From: Thioalkalivibrio thiocyanodenitrificans ARhD 1
GTDB taxonomy: Bacteria > Pseudomonadota > Gammaproteobacteria > Ectothiorhodospirales > Ectothiorhodospiraceae
Assembly: GCF_000378965.1 (NCBI RefSeq)
Contig: NZ_KB900536.1
Coordinates: 1,852,052 to 1,916,051 of the forward strand
Direction: 5' to 3'
DNA: 64,000 bases
Of this stretch, positions 1 to 10,176 are shown one piece after another. A model generated the notes under the pieces. That model did no database searches and was not told the origin of the DNA. It worked only from the letters and a program-made list of their open reading frames with translations. A program made the position numbers and the translations under genes. Every line of letters begins with the position of its first letter. The first letter of the stretch is position 1.

Positions 1-97
1 CGCGAGGTTCGCAGATGAATGACTCCCATGGCGATCACCTTGCATTGACTCGCGCCCGTTTGCGGCACGGTCGCCCCCCATCTCCCCCGGCCAGGCG
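1..97. other. Leading edge, possible 3' end of an upstream gene
   Basis: In frame 1 the first 18 bases read five codons and a TGA, which could be the tail of a gene lying to the left. Too little is present to identify it. The remaining bases before rsmE show no recognisable site. Confidence 0.25.
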
Positions 98-835
98 ATG
101 CGCCTGACGCGGTTGTTCCTGGACCAGCCGTTGGCGGTCGGCGCAGACATCGACCTGGATGAACACGCGCACCGCCATGCCGTTCAGGTCCTGCGCCTGC
201 GCCAGGGAGCGGAACTGGTGCTGTTCAATGGGTCGGGGGGCGAGTACCGGGGGAGGCTGACCGAGGCGTCAAGGCGCCGGTCCCGGGTCACGCTCACGGC
301 CTTTGACGACCGTGACACCCGCCCTGCACTGCACGTCACCCTTGTCCAGGGTGTCTCCAGGGGAGACCGCATGGACTTCAGCCTGCAGAAGGCCACGGAA
401 CTGGGGGTGACCCGTGTCATACCGGTCATCACGAAACGCAGCCGGATCCCCGGCGACTCCCGCCGTCTGGACAGTCGTCATGAACACTGGCGGGGTGTGA
501 TCATCAGTGCCTGCGAGCAATGCGGGCGCAATGACCTGCCTGTGCTGGATCCGGTGACCACCCTGGAACACTGGCTGACAAACCGACCGGAAGGCCACGC
601 CCTGGTGCTGGACCCGCAGGCCGGAACAGGTCTCGCCGACCGCGCGCCCGACGGCCCCGTCCAGCTTCTCATCGGCCCGGAAGGGGGTCTGGACGGAACC
701 GAGATTACGGCGGCACGGCATCAGGGACTGCAGGGGGTGAGTCTGGGCCCCCGAACCCTGCGCACCGAAACCGCCGGCATCGCCGCACTGGCGGTGATTC
801 AGGCGTTGTGGGGGGATTTAAGAGGCAGTGGCTAG
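98..835 (+). CDS. rsmE: 16S rRNA (uracil1498-N3)-methyltransferase RsmE
   Basis: RsmE uses S-adenosylmethionine to methylate N3 of U1498 in 16S rRNA of the 30S subunit. The 245-residue protein has the usual family length. It has an N-terminal PUA-like part (about 1-70) and a C-terminal SPOUT trefoil-knot domain with the signatures LLIGPEGG (about 190-198) and SLGPRTLRTETAG (about 215-227), which build the AdoMet pocket. The start begins with the typical MRLTRLFL. It converges on chpC. Its last codons and stop lie inside an inverted heptamer-type repeat, so its C-terminal Gly-Ser-Gly is repeat-derived. Confidence 0.95.
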   Translation: MRLTRLFLDQPLAVGADIDLDEHAHRHAVQVLRLRQGAELVLFNGSGGEYRGRLTEASRRRSRVTLTAFDDRDTRPALHVTLVQGVSRGDRMDFSLQKATELGVTRVIPVITKRSRIPGDSRRLDSRHEHWRGVIISACEQCGRNDLPVLDPVTTLEHWLTNRPEGHALVLDPQAGTGLADRAPDGPVQLLIGPEGGLDGTEITAARHQGLQGVSLGPRTLRTETAGIAALAVIQALWGDLRGSG

Positions 836-913
836 TCTCAAGTCTCAAGTGGCAAGGAAAGGACAATCCCTGAACCGGCTTCCTTGCCACTTGAGACTTG
901 AGACTCGCCACTG
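826..913. repeat. Inverted heptamer-unit repeat between convergent rsmE and chpC
   Basis: Bases 834-858 and 881-905 are perfect 25-base inverted copies. The match extends outward as 826-832 with 907-913 after one mismatch. The arms are built from 7-base units (AAGTCTC, AAGTGGC). The loop is 22 bases. There is no T-run, so it is not a classical terminator, although a transcript from either side could fold into a long hairpin. It contains the rsmE stop codon. Confidence 0.9.
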
Positions 914-916
914 CCC

Positions 917-1384
917 TCAAAGGCGCTGCAGATTCTCCTGCAACTCGGTCTCGATGCGTTCCAGGCGGGGGATGATGCAGGTGACACCGCTCGCTCGCAC
1001 GCGGCAGCCAAACTCCTCGCCGGCCTCGACGCCTGCGTCGAGCGGTTCCACGTCGTGCTCGAAGACCTTCAGGGGATGGGGAATGCCTCGCACCTGAACG
1101 GCATAGTAGGCAAGCCCGGGAATCTGCTCCAGACCATGCATCACAAGGACACGCAGCAGGCGGTTGCCCTGCTCTACCGGTGTACCCATCAGGGTCTCCA
1201 TGGAAACCACGGGCACCTGCTCGTTACGCCATTCCACCACACCCGTCAGCCAGGGTGGCGCACCGGGCACCTGGCGCGAGAACTGCTGGGTGAGCACCTC
1301 GGCCACGACGTGCTGCGGAAGGAGCATATGCTGCTCTGCCAGGGGCACGATCAGGCAGTTCAGGGTATCCGGAGAATCACTCAT
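917..1384 (-). CDS. chpC: CheW-like adaptor ChpC
   Basis: A 155-residue protein made almost entirely of one CheW-like domain. It is an adaptor thought to couple receptors to the ChpA/PilL kinase in the Pil-Chp chemosensory system controlling twitching and cAMP. Recognisable features are the hydrophobic N-terminal strand (LNCLIVPLAEQHMLLP), GVVEWRNEQVPVVSMETLMG at about 48-67 and the VEPLDAGVE segment. It is the last gene of the operon, 13 bases after the kinase gene, which matches chpC placement in Pseudomonas. It could also be called a PilI paralogue; the assignment to ChpC rests on position. Confidence 0.8.
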   Translation of the reverse strand: MSDSPDTLNCLIVPLAEQHMLLPQHVVAEVLTQQFSRQVPGAPPWLTGVVEWRNEQVPVVSMETLMGTPVEQGNRLLRVLVMHGLEQIPGLAYYAVQVRGIPHPLKVFEHDVEPLDAGVEAGEEFGCRVRASGVTCIIPRLERIETELQENLQRL

Positions 1385-1397
1385 GATGCACGATCGA

Positions 1398-4300
1398 TCA
1401 TGCCGGGAGGATATCCTTGATGTTGGCCAGCAGGTCCGCCTCCTGATAGGGCTTGCCCAGATAGCGGTTCACACCGATGTCCAGCGCCCGCTGGCGGTGT
1501 TTCTCACCTGTACGCGAGGTGATCATGATGATGGGCACGTTCTGCAGCCGGCTGTCGTTGCGCATATGGGTGGCCAGTTCGTAGCCATCCATACGCGGCA
1601 TCTCGATATCGAGCAGCATGATGTCAGGCACATTGTCCTGTAACTGGGCGACGGCATCTAGGCCGTCCTTCGCGGTGATCACCCGATAGCGGTTGCGCTC
1701 CAGCATGCGCGCGGTGACCTTGCGGATGGTAATGGAGTCATCCACCACCATGACCGTGGGCATCGCCTCGCCGCTTTCCGGCTCGGGTGCCCGGTAGACG
1801 AGCTGCACGCCGGCACCGATGCGCACCAGCGCCGGCACGTCCAGAATCAGCACCACCCGGCCGTCGCCCAGGATGGTGGCGCCGGAGATACCGCGCACCT
1901 TGGCCACCTGCGGGCCCACGGACTTGACCACCACCTCGCGGCTGCCCATAAGCCCGTCCACATGCAGGGCAATACGGTGATCGCCCGAGCGCACCAGCAG
2001 CACCGGATACATCATTTCACCCGTGTGCAGGACAGGCTGCGAAACATCCAGCAGCACACCCAGGTGCTTCACCTCGTATGTGTTGCCGGCATAGTCGTAG
2101 ACCGGATGTTCCTGCTTGTAGTAGGCGGCCAGATCCTCAGCTCGCAAGCGCACGATGCCCTCGATGCTGGACAGCGGCACCGCATAGATATCTTCTCCCA
2201 CCTGAACCAGCAAGGCCTGATTGATGGCCAGCGTGAAGGGCAGCCGCACGGTAAACCGGGTGCCCTGCCCCTGCACGGACTCGATACTCAGGGTTCCGCC
2301 CAGCTGCTTGATCTCGCTGTTCACCACGTCCATACCCACGCCCCGGCCCGAGATCTGGCTGACCTCCCTGGCCGTCGAGAATCCGGACTCGAGGATGAAC
2401 TGCATGACGTCCTCATCCGTGAGCAGGGCTTCATCGGCACCGATCAAGCCAAGGTTGTGCGCCTTCTCGCGCACCGCCTTCAGGTTGATACCCGCCCCAT
2501 CGTCATTGACGCGGATCACCACTTCGGAACCCTCCCTGCTCACCTGCAGGTCGATCTGACCGGCCTCCGGCTTCCCGGCGACCTTGCGTTCGTCCACGGA
2601 CTCGATGCCATGGGAAACCGCATTGCGCAGCATGTGCTCCAGAGGTGCCACCATGCGTTCCAGCACGGAACGATCCAGCTCACTGCCCTCACCGCTCACG
2701 GTCAGGTTCACGCGCTTGCCAAGCTCCGCCGCGGTCTGGCGCACCACACGGCGCAACCGGGGTGCCATATTGGAGAACTGCACCATGCGCGTGCGCATGA
2801 GGCCTTCCTGCAGATCGGTACTGACCCGCGACTGCTGCAGGAGGAGCGTTGCGGAGTCCCGCACCTGGTCGGAGAGGATCTCCTGGATACTCACGAGGTC
2901 GTTGATACTTTCGGCAAGTGCACGCGAGAGCTGCTGGATATTGGAATAGCGGTCCATCTCCAGCGGATCGAAATCGCCTTCGAGGCCCTGCTCCTCCTTT
3001 TCCTTCTCGTAACGGAACAGAATCTGCGCCTCGGTCTCAAGCTCCAGTTTGCGAAGCTGCTCCCTGAGTCGCATGACGGTCTGCGCGAGTTCGCCCAGGT
3101 TGAAACCGAAACCGGTAATCTGCTGCTCCAGGCGGGCGTGATAGATGTTCACCTCACCCGCGTAGTTCACCAGATTATCCAGCACCTCGGAACGTACCCT
3201 GACCAGCTCCTGAGCGGCCGTGACGTCCGCGGGTCTCGCATCGCGGGTCTCACGCGCGCCTTCGCGAGCCGCCGGACCCGCCACGGAATCGGGCAGCTCG
3301 GTCCCCTCCAGGCGCTCCCCGCCCCCGCCCAGGGATTCATCCACCGGCAGATCGGCCACGTCCAGGAGCGCCTGACCCGGATCGTCCTCGACAGGGGGTA
3401 CGTCGTACGCGGGCGAATCCGCCTCAAGTTCCCCGTCACCCTCCGGAGACAGCGGGCCCGCTGGTGCCTCGCAGAACGAGGTGATCCGCTCGACCAGATC
3501 GGGTGCGGCCAGCACGGGCTCGCGACGCCGCGCCTGCTCGACCTGGCTGCTCAGGCGATCCAGGGCGACACCCACCGCCTCCAGCATCTCCTGCTCGGGG
3601 ACCCGCCCGGTCTCCGAGATGTCGATCACCAGGCTTTCCAGGGCGTGACTCAGATCGCCGATATTGCGGAACCCGGCCATGCGGGCGCCGCCCTTGAGGG
3701 TATGGAGCTGACGCTGGAACTCCGTGATGATCTGTTCGTCCTCCGGGGCCTTCCGCCAGGACTCGAGCAGGTTGTCGGCGGCGTCCAGGATCTCCACCCC
3801 TTCCTCCAGGAAGATGTCCACCAACTCCATATCCTGCGCATTGGGCACATCCGGGGGAGGCACGTCCTCGGTGGCGGCCTGTTCCGTCATTGGAACGGTT
3901 TCCCCTGGTGCAGGAAACGCTTCTTCACTCACCGGGGAGACGTCGTCAGGCCCCGGGGGCGTCTCCGGACCGGCAGCGGTCTCATCGGATGACGGTTCCG
4001 GCCCTGGCGCCATCCGCGGCAGCGGCCGCATGGCATTCTCATGGCGCACGGCCTCGATACGGGCCAATTCCTCATCCAGCAGGGTCTGCATCTCTGTCGC
4101 CAGGCGCTCACCGGAAGGAAGACTGCCGGTGGCGTACCCCAGGGCACCCAGCACGTCGGTGACGTGGTCAATCATGGCACCGAACCGTGGAAGCACCTCC
4201 GGGGGTATGGCCAATCCCACGTCGGCACGGGCCTTCACATAACGTTCGCACGGGCCGCAGACTTCGGAGATCTCCGGCACTTCAGCGGTGCGTGCGGCAC

Positions 4301-7300
4301 CATTGAGGGTGTGTATGGCGCGCAACAGGGCATCCGTGACGGGCAGCCCCTCATCGCCGTTCTGCCCCGCGGCGGCAAGCAACTCACGCAGCGCATCCAG
4401 ATGCTGGCCGGTCTCATTGCGGAAGATCTCCAGCAACATCGGGTCCATACGCTCCGACGGCTCATCGCCAACCGTGGCGGCGATCTCCGGGGCATCATCG
4501 CTCCACCGGATGGAGGCATGCGATTCCGGGTCCTCGGTCCGATCGTCGCGCTCCGGCATCGGAGTGCCGGTTGCTTCCGAACTCAGCGCCGTGCCTTCAT
4601 CCTGCAACCGGTCTTCACCGTCCGCGGCGCCTGCTTCATGCCCTTCGAGCACACGGGTGTCGAAGTCGTCCGAGATCACCGTATCGGTATCGTCCTCTGC
4701 CGGGAACGTGTCAGACCCCGCCAGCGCCCCGGCGCCTTCGGTATCGGCCTCGAAGGGTACGCCGGGGGAAAGCCCGGGATCTGCCGCGGAAACCGCATCC
4801 TCACCGCCCGGTTCGGAAACATCGCGAAACGACGATCGTAATTCAACGATTCCCGGAACCGGCTTCGCCAGGGTATCGTCATCACCGGATGGTGGCCCGG
4901 CATCGGTGGCATCGGCTGCCGTCGGATGACTCTCGGGCGACTGCGGTGCCGGCGAAGCGGCGGCCCGTTCCCCCCTGGCCAGCCCGTCTGCCCTGGACAT
5001 GAGCCCGTACACCTGCTCATCGGCACCTTCGCCGCCGGCAATCTGTTCACGAAGTACGGGCAGGGTACGCAATGCGCCGTCGAGCACATGGTGGACTTCC
5101 GGAGAGGCCGGCACCGTCTGATCGATCACCCGGTTGAGCAGATTCTCCATGGACCAGGCGAATTCGCCCAGCAGCTGCGCGCCCACCAGCCGACCGCTGC
5201 CCTTGAGGGTATGGAAAGATCGACGCACCGTGGCCAGCGCGTCCTGATCCGCCGGATTGTTGCGCCACTGGGGCAGGAACTCGCGCACGCGCTCGATCTC
5301 CTCCTGGGCCTCCTCCAGGAAGATCTCCAGGATCTCTTCATCCATGTCGCCGGACATCACCGGATAACGCACCGGTTCGGCCTCAGGCTCCGGCGATGGC
5401 CCCGACTCCACCGGCGCGGGCTGCTCGACCGAAGCCCCCGTGTCCGATTCCAGCCCGGGGGCGGGTGCCTCGGCGAGCGATTCGCCGGCATGCGCCCCTT
5501 CCGGCTCCGGCGGCGTCAGGACCAGGGTATCGGCCTCATCGCGGGGCGGCTCGCCGGCAGCAGCGGCCGGCGCAGGTGCGGTATCCGCCTCCACGGACAC
5601 CTGAGCCGGCACCAGCCGGGGCAGACACCGGCGAGCCGTGTCCAGCATGGGCCGGGGGTCGCCGCTGCCGTTGTCCAGGGTTTCCAGGTACAACTCGATG
5701 GCCGTCACTGCCTCGGCCAAGGCCTCCTGCTCGCCGATATCGGGAACGTGACCGCCCTCAAGTACCTGGCTCTCGACGTAGCGTCGCACGTCGCGCAATA
5801 GATCGGCCACTTCTTCCAGGGACAGCATCGCCAGCGCACCGGCGACGCGTGAAAGCATCTCGGCGACATCGTTCAGTTGACCCGGATTCTGTGGTTCCCC
5901 GATATAATCGAGGATGCCGCCCTTGGCCTTTGCGATATCCGCCAGGGCCTCGTGCAGAATGGTCGTAATGATTGTCCGGGACTCACCCTCGGTGAGCGCC
6001 CCCAGCGCACCGGGCAATAGATTCTCGCGCGCGGCAACAGGGCCCCGGGAAGCCACCAGCCCGTTGATGGATGTCTCCAGCATCAAGAGGCGCGAGGCCA
6101 CGTCCATGAGCACGGTGTCATCGTGCTGCGACTGTCCGTCGACCATCTGTTCGATGATATCGGCCTCGCGGAGCGCCAGTTCCCGCGGCTCGCCCATACC
6201 CAGCATGGCCATGGTGTCGGCCATGCGGCGCAGGCTGTCCACCAGCGGCGCCAGACTTGCCACGTCCTGACTCTCGCTGTGCATGAACACGTCGAGCCCG
6301 TCCTTGACCTCTGCCAGATCCTCGCGAATGGCGCGGGATACAGTCTCCAGCAGCTGCTGATTCGGGCCCCGGATGTTCTCCAGGGCCTGCTCCAGATCGA
6401 TGCCTTCGGGCAGCACTTCGTTGAGCCGGAAGGCACGCTTGACCGCCTGCACCTGCTCACCGCCGGGGCCGGACCGTCCCACGTAATAGATGAGATTCTT
6501 GAGGAGGTCGGAAGGCATCTGCCTCGCCATGGCGGACTCGCCTTCCTGTATCAGCACCCGGATCTGGCGGTCTACACGACCCAGCAACTGCTTGACGGTA
6601 ACACTTGCCTCCAGCGCACCATCGGTCAGCGCTTCGACCATGGCACCGCTGATCCAGAACATCCGGCCCACGGAATCATCCCGGGCCGCGTGGCGCAGAC
6701 CGGAGAGCACGTCCTGGATACGATCGAGGCTCGGCTTGATATCCTTGTGCCGGAAGAGGCCGAGCAGGCCAAGTTGATACGCATGGCGACTCCGGCGCGC
6801 CAAAGACTGAACGTCTTCGCCCCTTTCCTCGTTGGCCTCCTCCCCTTCTTCGAGGCCGGTGATGCCATCCATATCGGGGAAAAACAGCACGTTCTCCGAC
6901 AGCAGGCTGGCGTTGCGCGTGGTACGAAGATCATTGAGCAGGGGAAGCAGGACGATCGGAATATCCCGGTGTCCCGTCTGAATGTGCTCCAGGTAATCGG
7001 GCAGCTGCAGAATCGCCCGCATCAGGATTTCATAGGCATCTTCGCGACTGGTGACGCCGCCTGCTCGCAGGGCGCGGACCAGATGCACCATCTCCTCGGC
7101 CAGCAGCGCCGCCCCGTGGAGTTCCACCATCTGCAGGGTACCCTGCACCTGATGGAGCCTGACCTCGGTGTCGACCAGCCTGTCCGACTGGGTATCATCC
7201 TCGATATAGCCTTCGAGCGCGGCCCGGGCCTCGTCCAGCAGGATATCCAGATCCTTCTTGACCCAATGCAGGGCGCTGTACTCGATGGTGTCATCCTGGC

Positions 7301-7304
7301 TCAT
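1398..7304 (-). CDS. pilL: PilL/ChpA-type hybrid CheA histidine kinase
   Basis: A 1968-residue hub kinase of the type IV pilus chemosensory pathway. In order: a long helical N-terminal region (1-560), an acidic proline-rich linker, three Hpt modules with FHTLKGSGR (about 699), IHTLNGAAR (about 999) and LHTLKGGAR (about 1202), separated by low-complexity acidic linkers, then a dimerisation helix region, a CheA-type HATPase (N-box LRNAVSHGIE about 1560, then DDGAGI and GRGVGMDVV), a CheW-like domain, and a receiver domain (about 1845-1965) with the phospho-acceptor in LLDIEMPRMDG (Asp about 1899). It should autophosphorylate Hpt histidines in response to PilJ and feed PilG and PilH. An AGGT ribosome site precedes the ATG. 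It has fewer Hpt sites than Pseudomonas ChpA, and the second has Asn where the Lys normally follows HTL. Confidence 0.95.
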   Translation of the reverse strand: MSQDDTIEYSALHWVKKDLDILLDEARAALEGYIEDDTQSDRLVDTEVRLHQVQGTLQMVELHGAALLAEEMVHLVRALRAGGVTSREDAYEILMRAILQLPDYLEHIQTGHRDIPIVLLPLLNDLRTTRNASLLSENVLFFPDMDGITGLEEGEEANEERGEDVQSLARRSRHAYQLGLLGLFRHKDIKPSLDRIQDVLSGLRHAARDDSVGRMFWISGAMVEALTDGALEASVTVKQLLGRVDRQIRVLIQEGESAMARQMPSDLLKNLIYYVGRSGPGGEQVQAVKRAFRLNEVLPEGIDLEQALENIRGPNQQLLETVSRAIREDLAEVKDGLDVFMHSESQDVASLAPLVDSLRRMADTMAMLGMGEPRELALREADIIEQMVDGQSQHDDTVLMDVASRLLMLETSINGLVASRGPVAARENLLPGALGALTEGESRTIITTILHEALADIAKAKGGILDYIGEPQNPGQLNDVAEMLSRVAGALAMLSLEEVADLLRDVRRYVESQVLEGGHVPDIGEQEALAEAVTAIELYLETLDNGSGDPRPMLDTARRCLPRLVPAQVSVEADTAPAPAAAAGEPPRDEADTLVLTPPEPEGAHAGESLAEAPAPGLESDTGASVEQPAPVESGPSPEPEAEPVRYPVMSGDMDEEILEIFLEEAQEEIERVREFLPQWRNNPADQDALATVRRSFHTLKGSGRLVGAQLLGEFAWSMENLLNRVIDQTVPASPEVHHVLDGALRTLPVLREQIAGGEGADEQVYGLMSRADGLARGERAAASPAPQSPESHPTAADATDAGPPSGDDDTLAKPVPGIVELRSSFRDVSEPGGEDAVSAADPGLSPGVPFEADTEGAGALAGSDTFPAEDDTDTVISDDFDTRVLEGHEAGAADGEDRLQDEGTALSSEATGTPMPERDDRTEDPESHASIRWSDDAPEIAATVGDEPSERMDPMLLEIFRNETGQHLDALRELLAAAGQNGDEGLPVTDALLRAIHTLNGAARTAEVPEISEVCGPCERYVKARADVGLAIPPEVLPRFGAMIDHVTDVLGALGYATGSLPSGERLATEMQTLLDEELARIEAVRHENAMRPLPRMAPGPEPSSDETAAGPETPPGPDDVSPVSEEAFPAPGETVPMTEQAATEDVPPPDVPNAQDMELVDIFLEEGVEILDAADNLLESWRKAPEDEQIITEFQRQLHTLKGGARMAGFRNIGDLSHALESLVIDISETGRVPEQEMLEAVGVALDRLSSQVEQARRREPVLAAPDLVERITSFCEAPAGPLSPEGDGELEADSPAYDVPPVEDDPGQALLDVADLPVDESLGGGGERLEGTELPDSVAGPAAREGARETRDARPADVTAAQELVRVRSEVLDNLVNYAGEVNIYHARLEQQITGFGFNLGELAQTVMRLREQLRKLELETEAQILFRYEKEKEEQGLEGDFDPLEMDRYSNIQQLSRALAESINDLVSIQEILSDQVRDSATLLLQQSRVSTDLQEGLMRTRMVQFSNMAPRLRRVVRQTAAELGKRVNLTVSGEGSELDRSVLERMVAPLEHMLRNAVSHGIESVDERKVAGKPEAGQIDLQVSREGSEVVIRVNDDGAGINLKAVREKAHNLGLIGADEALLTDEDVMQFILESGFSTAREVSQISGRGVGMDVVNSEIKQLGGTLSIESVQGQGTRFTVRLPFTLAINQALLVQVGEDIYAVPLSSIEGIVRLRAEDLAAYYKQEHPVYDYAGNTYEVKHLGVLLDVSQPVLHTGEMMYPVLLVRSGDHRIALHVDGLMGSREVVVKSVGPQVAKVRGISGATILGDGRVVLILDVPALVRIGAGVQLVYRAPEPESGEAMPTVMVVDDSITIRKVTARMLERNRYRVITAKDGLDAVAQLQDNVPDIMLLDIEMPRMDGYELATHMRNDSRLQNVPIIMITSRTGEKHRQRALDIGVNRYLGKPYQEADLLANIKDILPA

Positions 7305-7357
7305 GGCACACCTGGTTTCAGTGAGACGATGGACGGCTGATCAATGCTTCCCGGCAA

Positions 7358-9472
7358 TCAGGCCACCTTGTGCGCGTCTTCGTTCTCGTTGCCCTGCGCT
7401 TCCTCGTCCATCTGGTCGATGATGACCGTCTCCAACTGCTCCGATTCGGGGAGTTTGAAGCCGGCCACCGACTTGCGCAGCTCGGTTGCCAGGTTGGTAA
7501 GGTTTCCGATGGACACCGCCGTTTCGTTGGTGCCGTCGGAGGTCTGCATGGTGATCTCCTGAATCACGTTCATGGTGTTGGACACGTTCTGGGCCACCGC
7601 CGCCTGCTGCCGGGCGGCGTGGGAGATGGTCGCGATCAGGTCGGCAAGCTGGTGGGACACACCTTCAATCTCGTTGAGGGCGTCGCCCGCATCGAGAGCC
7701 AGTTTCGCACCGTTCACCACGTTGGCCGTGGAGTGCTCCATGGAGATCACCGCCTCGTTGGTGTCGGCCTGAATGGTCTTCACCAGGGCCTCGATCTGCT
7801 TCGTGGCGTTGGCGGAGCGCTCGGCGAGTCGCTGCACTTCGTCCGCCACCACCGCGAAGCCGCGGCCCGCCTCGCCGGCGGCAGACGCCTGAATGGCGGC
7901 ATTGAGCGCCAGGATATTGGTCTGATCCGCGATGTCGTTGATCAGGCCCACGATATCGCCGATCTCCTGGGACGATTCACCAAGACGCTTGATTCGCTTG
8001 GAGGTCTCCTGGATCTGTTCTCGAATGGTGTCCATGCCGTCGATGGTCTTGCGTACGGTGAGCGCACCCTTGCCGGCGATCTCCACCGACTTCTGGGCCA
8101 CCTCCGCGGAGGTCTCCGCACTCCGTGACACCTTTTCGATGGTATCCGCCATGTCGGTAATGGACGATGACGCCGAGGCGATCTCGCGCGCCTGGTGGCT
8201 GGACGCATCGGCCAGGCGCAGGGCGGTGGACTGGGTCTTGACCGCGGCGGTCGACACCTGCATGGCGGTCTGGTTGATGGTGGTCACCAGGCTGCGCAGC
8301 GCATCGATGGCGTAGTTGACCGAGTCCGCGATGGCGCCGGTGATGTCCTCCGTCACGGTTGCGTGCACGGTGAGGTCACCTTCCGCCAGGTTGGTCATCT
8401 CGTCGAGCAGCTGCAGAATCGCCCTCTGGTTACGACGGTTCTGCTCCGTGGTGACCGCGAGCCGGCGGCGGGTATCCTGGTAAAGGATGTAACCCAGCAG
8501 CACGAGGGTTGCCAGGGACAGGGCACCGAACAGGTAACCCGCGAATACCCAGATATCCAGGCGCGAGCCGCTCGCCACCAGGGCGGATTCCAGCTCCGTG
8601 GTCACGGCGAGCATGTCGCCGGACAGGCCTTCCACCTGTGCGGCCGACTCCTTGATCTCGAACAACTGGGGCACGATCTCCAGGATGCCGCCCACGTTGT
8701 CCTGCACCATGCTGAACAGCATGGCCACCTCCCGCAACTGCGACAGGGCCTCCGGATCCTCCACCTGCTCGATTCCGCGGCCGGGGAGACCGCGCACCAT
8801 GCCTTCCAGCATGATGCCGAACTCCACCGCGTCCCGGGCAAAGCTGTCGGCTGAACGGCCGGCCCCGATGCCGCCCTCGATGACCTGGGTGAGGTGGTTC
8901 TGCGCCCGCTGCGCAAGCATCATCTGACGGGTGGCATTGAACACCTGCCGGGGATCGGCGTTGGCGGCGGCGAGGCTTCGCGCCACCTCCTCGGACAGGG
9001 AAACGAGTTCAGGGATGGATTCGGTGATGATCTGGTTGTACTCAGCAACGTCGAGGACCGCATCCCGTCCCTCGGTAATGCTGTCGATACTCTCCCGGTA
9101 ACTCGCCCATGCCCGCTCCACGCCGGCCAGCTGTTCAGCCACGTCTTCGGGCACCGCCGGCATGCCGGTGGCCGGGTCGCCGCGCTGCAACAGCGTCAGG
9201 GACTGTTCAAACTCGTCACGCAGGGCTGCCAACTGGGCAAATGCGGCATCGTTGCCGGCCGCCGATTCCAGGGCAAACGTCGCGATGCGCTGAGACGTCA
9301 GACGCTGCTCGGCGGCGATAGCAACCTGATCACGGTTGTGGCCCAACTGGATGGTGTAATAGAAGAACGCCACCACCGTCAGCACCATGAATAGAATGAG
9401 CAGACCCACCAGCATGGTGAAGGTCCGGTTGAACCCGAGCTTCAGCCCGCCGTCGCTTGAAGACCCCTTCAT
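7358..9472 (-). CDS. pilJ: PilJ methyl-accepting chemotaxis receptor
   Basis: A 704-residue inner-membrane receptor for twitching chemosensing. A transmembrane helix lies at about 17-38 and a second at about 305-328, flanking a periplasmic helical sensor of the type IV pilus MCP N-terminal family. Then follow a HAMP-like segment and a cytoplasmic coiled-coil signalling domain whose hairpin tip reads ILALNAAIQASAAGEAGRGF. I chose ATG 9472, which has GGGGAG seven bases upstream, over an in-frame GTG six bases earlier. It lies between pilI and pilL. No PilK-type methyltransferase or ChpB-type methylesterase gene accompanies it in this window. Confidence 0.95.
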   Translation of the reverse strand: MKGSSSDGGLKLGFNRTFTMLVGLLILFMVLTVVAFFYYTIQLGHNRDQVAIAAEQRLTSQRIATFALESAAGNDAAFAQLAALRDEFEQSLTLLQRGDPATGMPAVPEDVAEQLAGVERAWASYRESIDSITEGRDAVLDVAEYNQIITESIPELVSLSEEVARSLAAANADPRQVFNATRQMMLAQRAQNHLTQVIEGGIGAGRSADSFARDAVEFGIMLEGMVRGLPGRGIEQVEDPEALSQLREVAMLFSMVQDNVGGILEIVPQLFEIKESAAQVEGLSGDMLAVTTELESALVASGSRLDIWVFAGYLFGALSLATLVLLGYILYQDTRRRLAVTTEQNRRNQRAILQLLDEMTNLAEGDLTVHATVTEDITGAIADSVNYAIDALRSLVTTINQTAMQVSTAAVKTQSTALRLADASSHQAREIASASSSITDMADTIEKVSRSAETSAEVAQKSVEIAGKGALTVRKTIDGMDTIREQIQETSKRIKRLGESSQEIGDIVGLINDIADQTNILALNAAIQASAAGEAGRGFAVVADEVQRLAERSANATKQIEALVKTIQADTNEAVISMEHSTANVVNGAKLALDAGDALNEIEGVSHQLADLIATISHAARQQAAVAQNVSNTMNVIQEITMQTSDGTNETAVSIGNLTNLATELRKSVAGFKLPESEQLETVIIDQMDEEAQGNENEDAHKVA

Positions 9473-9614
9473 AGTCACACTCCCCGCACCTGCTTCGGTG
9501 AATTCGTCGTCGTGGTGGACATCGACCCTGTCCGGCAGGGCCCTTCTGTTCCTGTTACGCGAAGATTGCCCGTTTCACCGGGGCCGCACCTCATTATGAT
9601 GTCGGTCAATCGCC

Positions 9615-10163
9615 TCAACTGGACACGTTCAGGAAAGCCTCGTCCCGGGCCAGACGCCACGGACTGAAGACCGCCAGGAGCTCATCATCGGACCGGAACG
9701 CACCCGTCAGGTAGGGTGCCAGTGCCTGATCGCGAACCGGCACCTCCATGTCCCGGTCATCCACCCAGAAATGCTTCATTCCCAGCACAGCCTCCACGAC
9801 GAGACCCGCATACACGCCGTCACAGTTGACCACCAGCAACCGATGGCGGCGAGCGTCCCCGGACAGGTTGTCTCCGTAAAGAAACCCCTGCAGGTCCATG
9901 ACGGGCAACAGGTTGCCGCGCATGTTGGCCATGCCGTAGGCCCAGGGTTTGACGCCGGGGATGCGCGTACAACGGGGCGGCGTCACGATCTCCGCCACCT
10001 CGTCCATCGGTGCAAGCAGCCGGTGGCCGCGCAATTCGAACAGCACACCCTTCCAGGCCTCCTTGTGCTCCACCTGCACCGGCAGGTGCCCGGCGAGCGC
10101 CATGCCCTTGCTGGCCAGGGACTGCAGATACCGGAAAGGGGACTGGGCGGTGGCGGCTGTCAT
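9615..10163 (-). CDS. pilI: PilI CheW-like adaptor
   Basis: A 182-residue single-domain CheW family adaptor linking PilJ to the PilL kinase. CheW features include the start of the domain at about 40 (GVLFELRGHRLLAPMDEVAEI), GMANMRGNLLPVMDLQGFL and the C-terminal LAVFSPWRLARDEAF. A longer frame begins at GTG 10199 inside pilH. I prefer ATG 10163 because it leaves a 13-base gap after pilH and begins like known PilI proteins. A 142-base gap separates it from pilJ. Confidence 0.9.
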   Translation of the reverse strand: MTAATAQSPFRYLQSLASKGMALAGHLPVQVEHKEAWKGVLFELRGHRLLAPMDEVAEIVTPPRCTRIPGVKPWAYGMANMRGNLLPVMDLQGFLYGDNLSGDARRHRLLVVNCDGVYAGLVVEAVLGMKHFWVDDRDMEVPVRDQALAPYLTGAFRSDDELLAVFSPWRLARDEAFLNVSS

Positions 10164-10176
10164 CGGCGGGACGGAC

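Noticed and set aside
826-913. Inverted repeat considered as insertion-sequence ends or a miniature transposon (MITE)
   Set aside because: No target duplication and no transposase nearby; the arms are built of short phased units and vary in length between copies.
1962-3992. 676-codon plus-strand open frame inside the PilL/ChpA gene
   Set aside because: Antisense shadow of the kinase CheW and HATPase region; no ribosome site and no recognisable domain.
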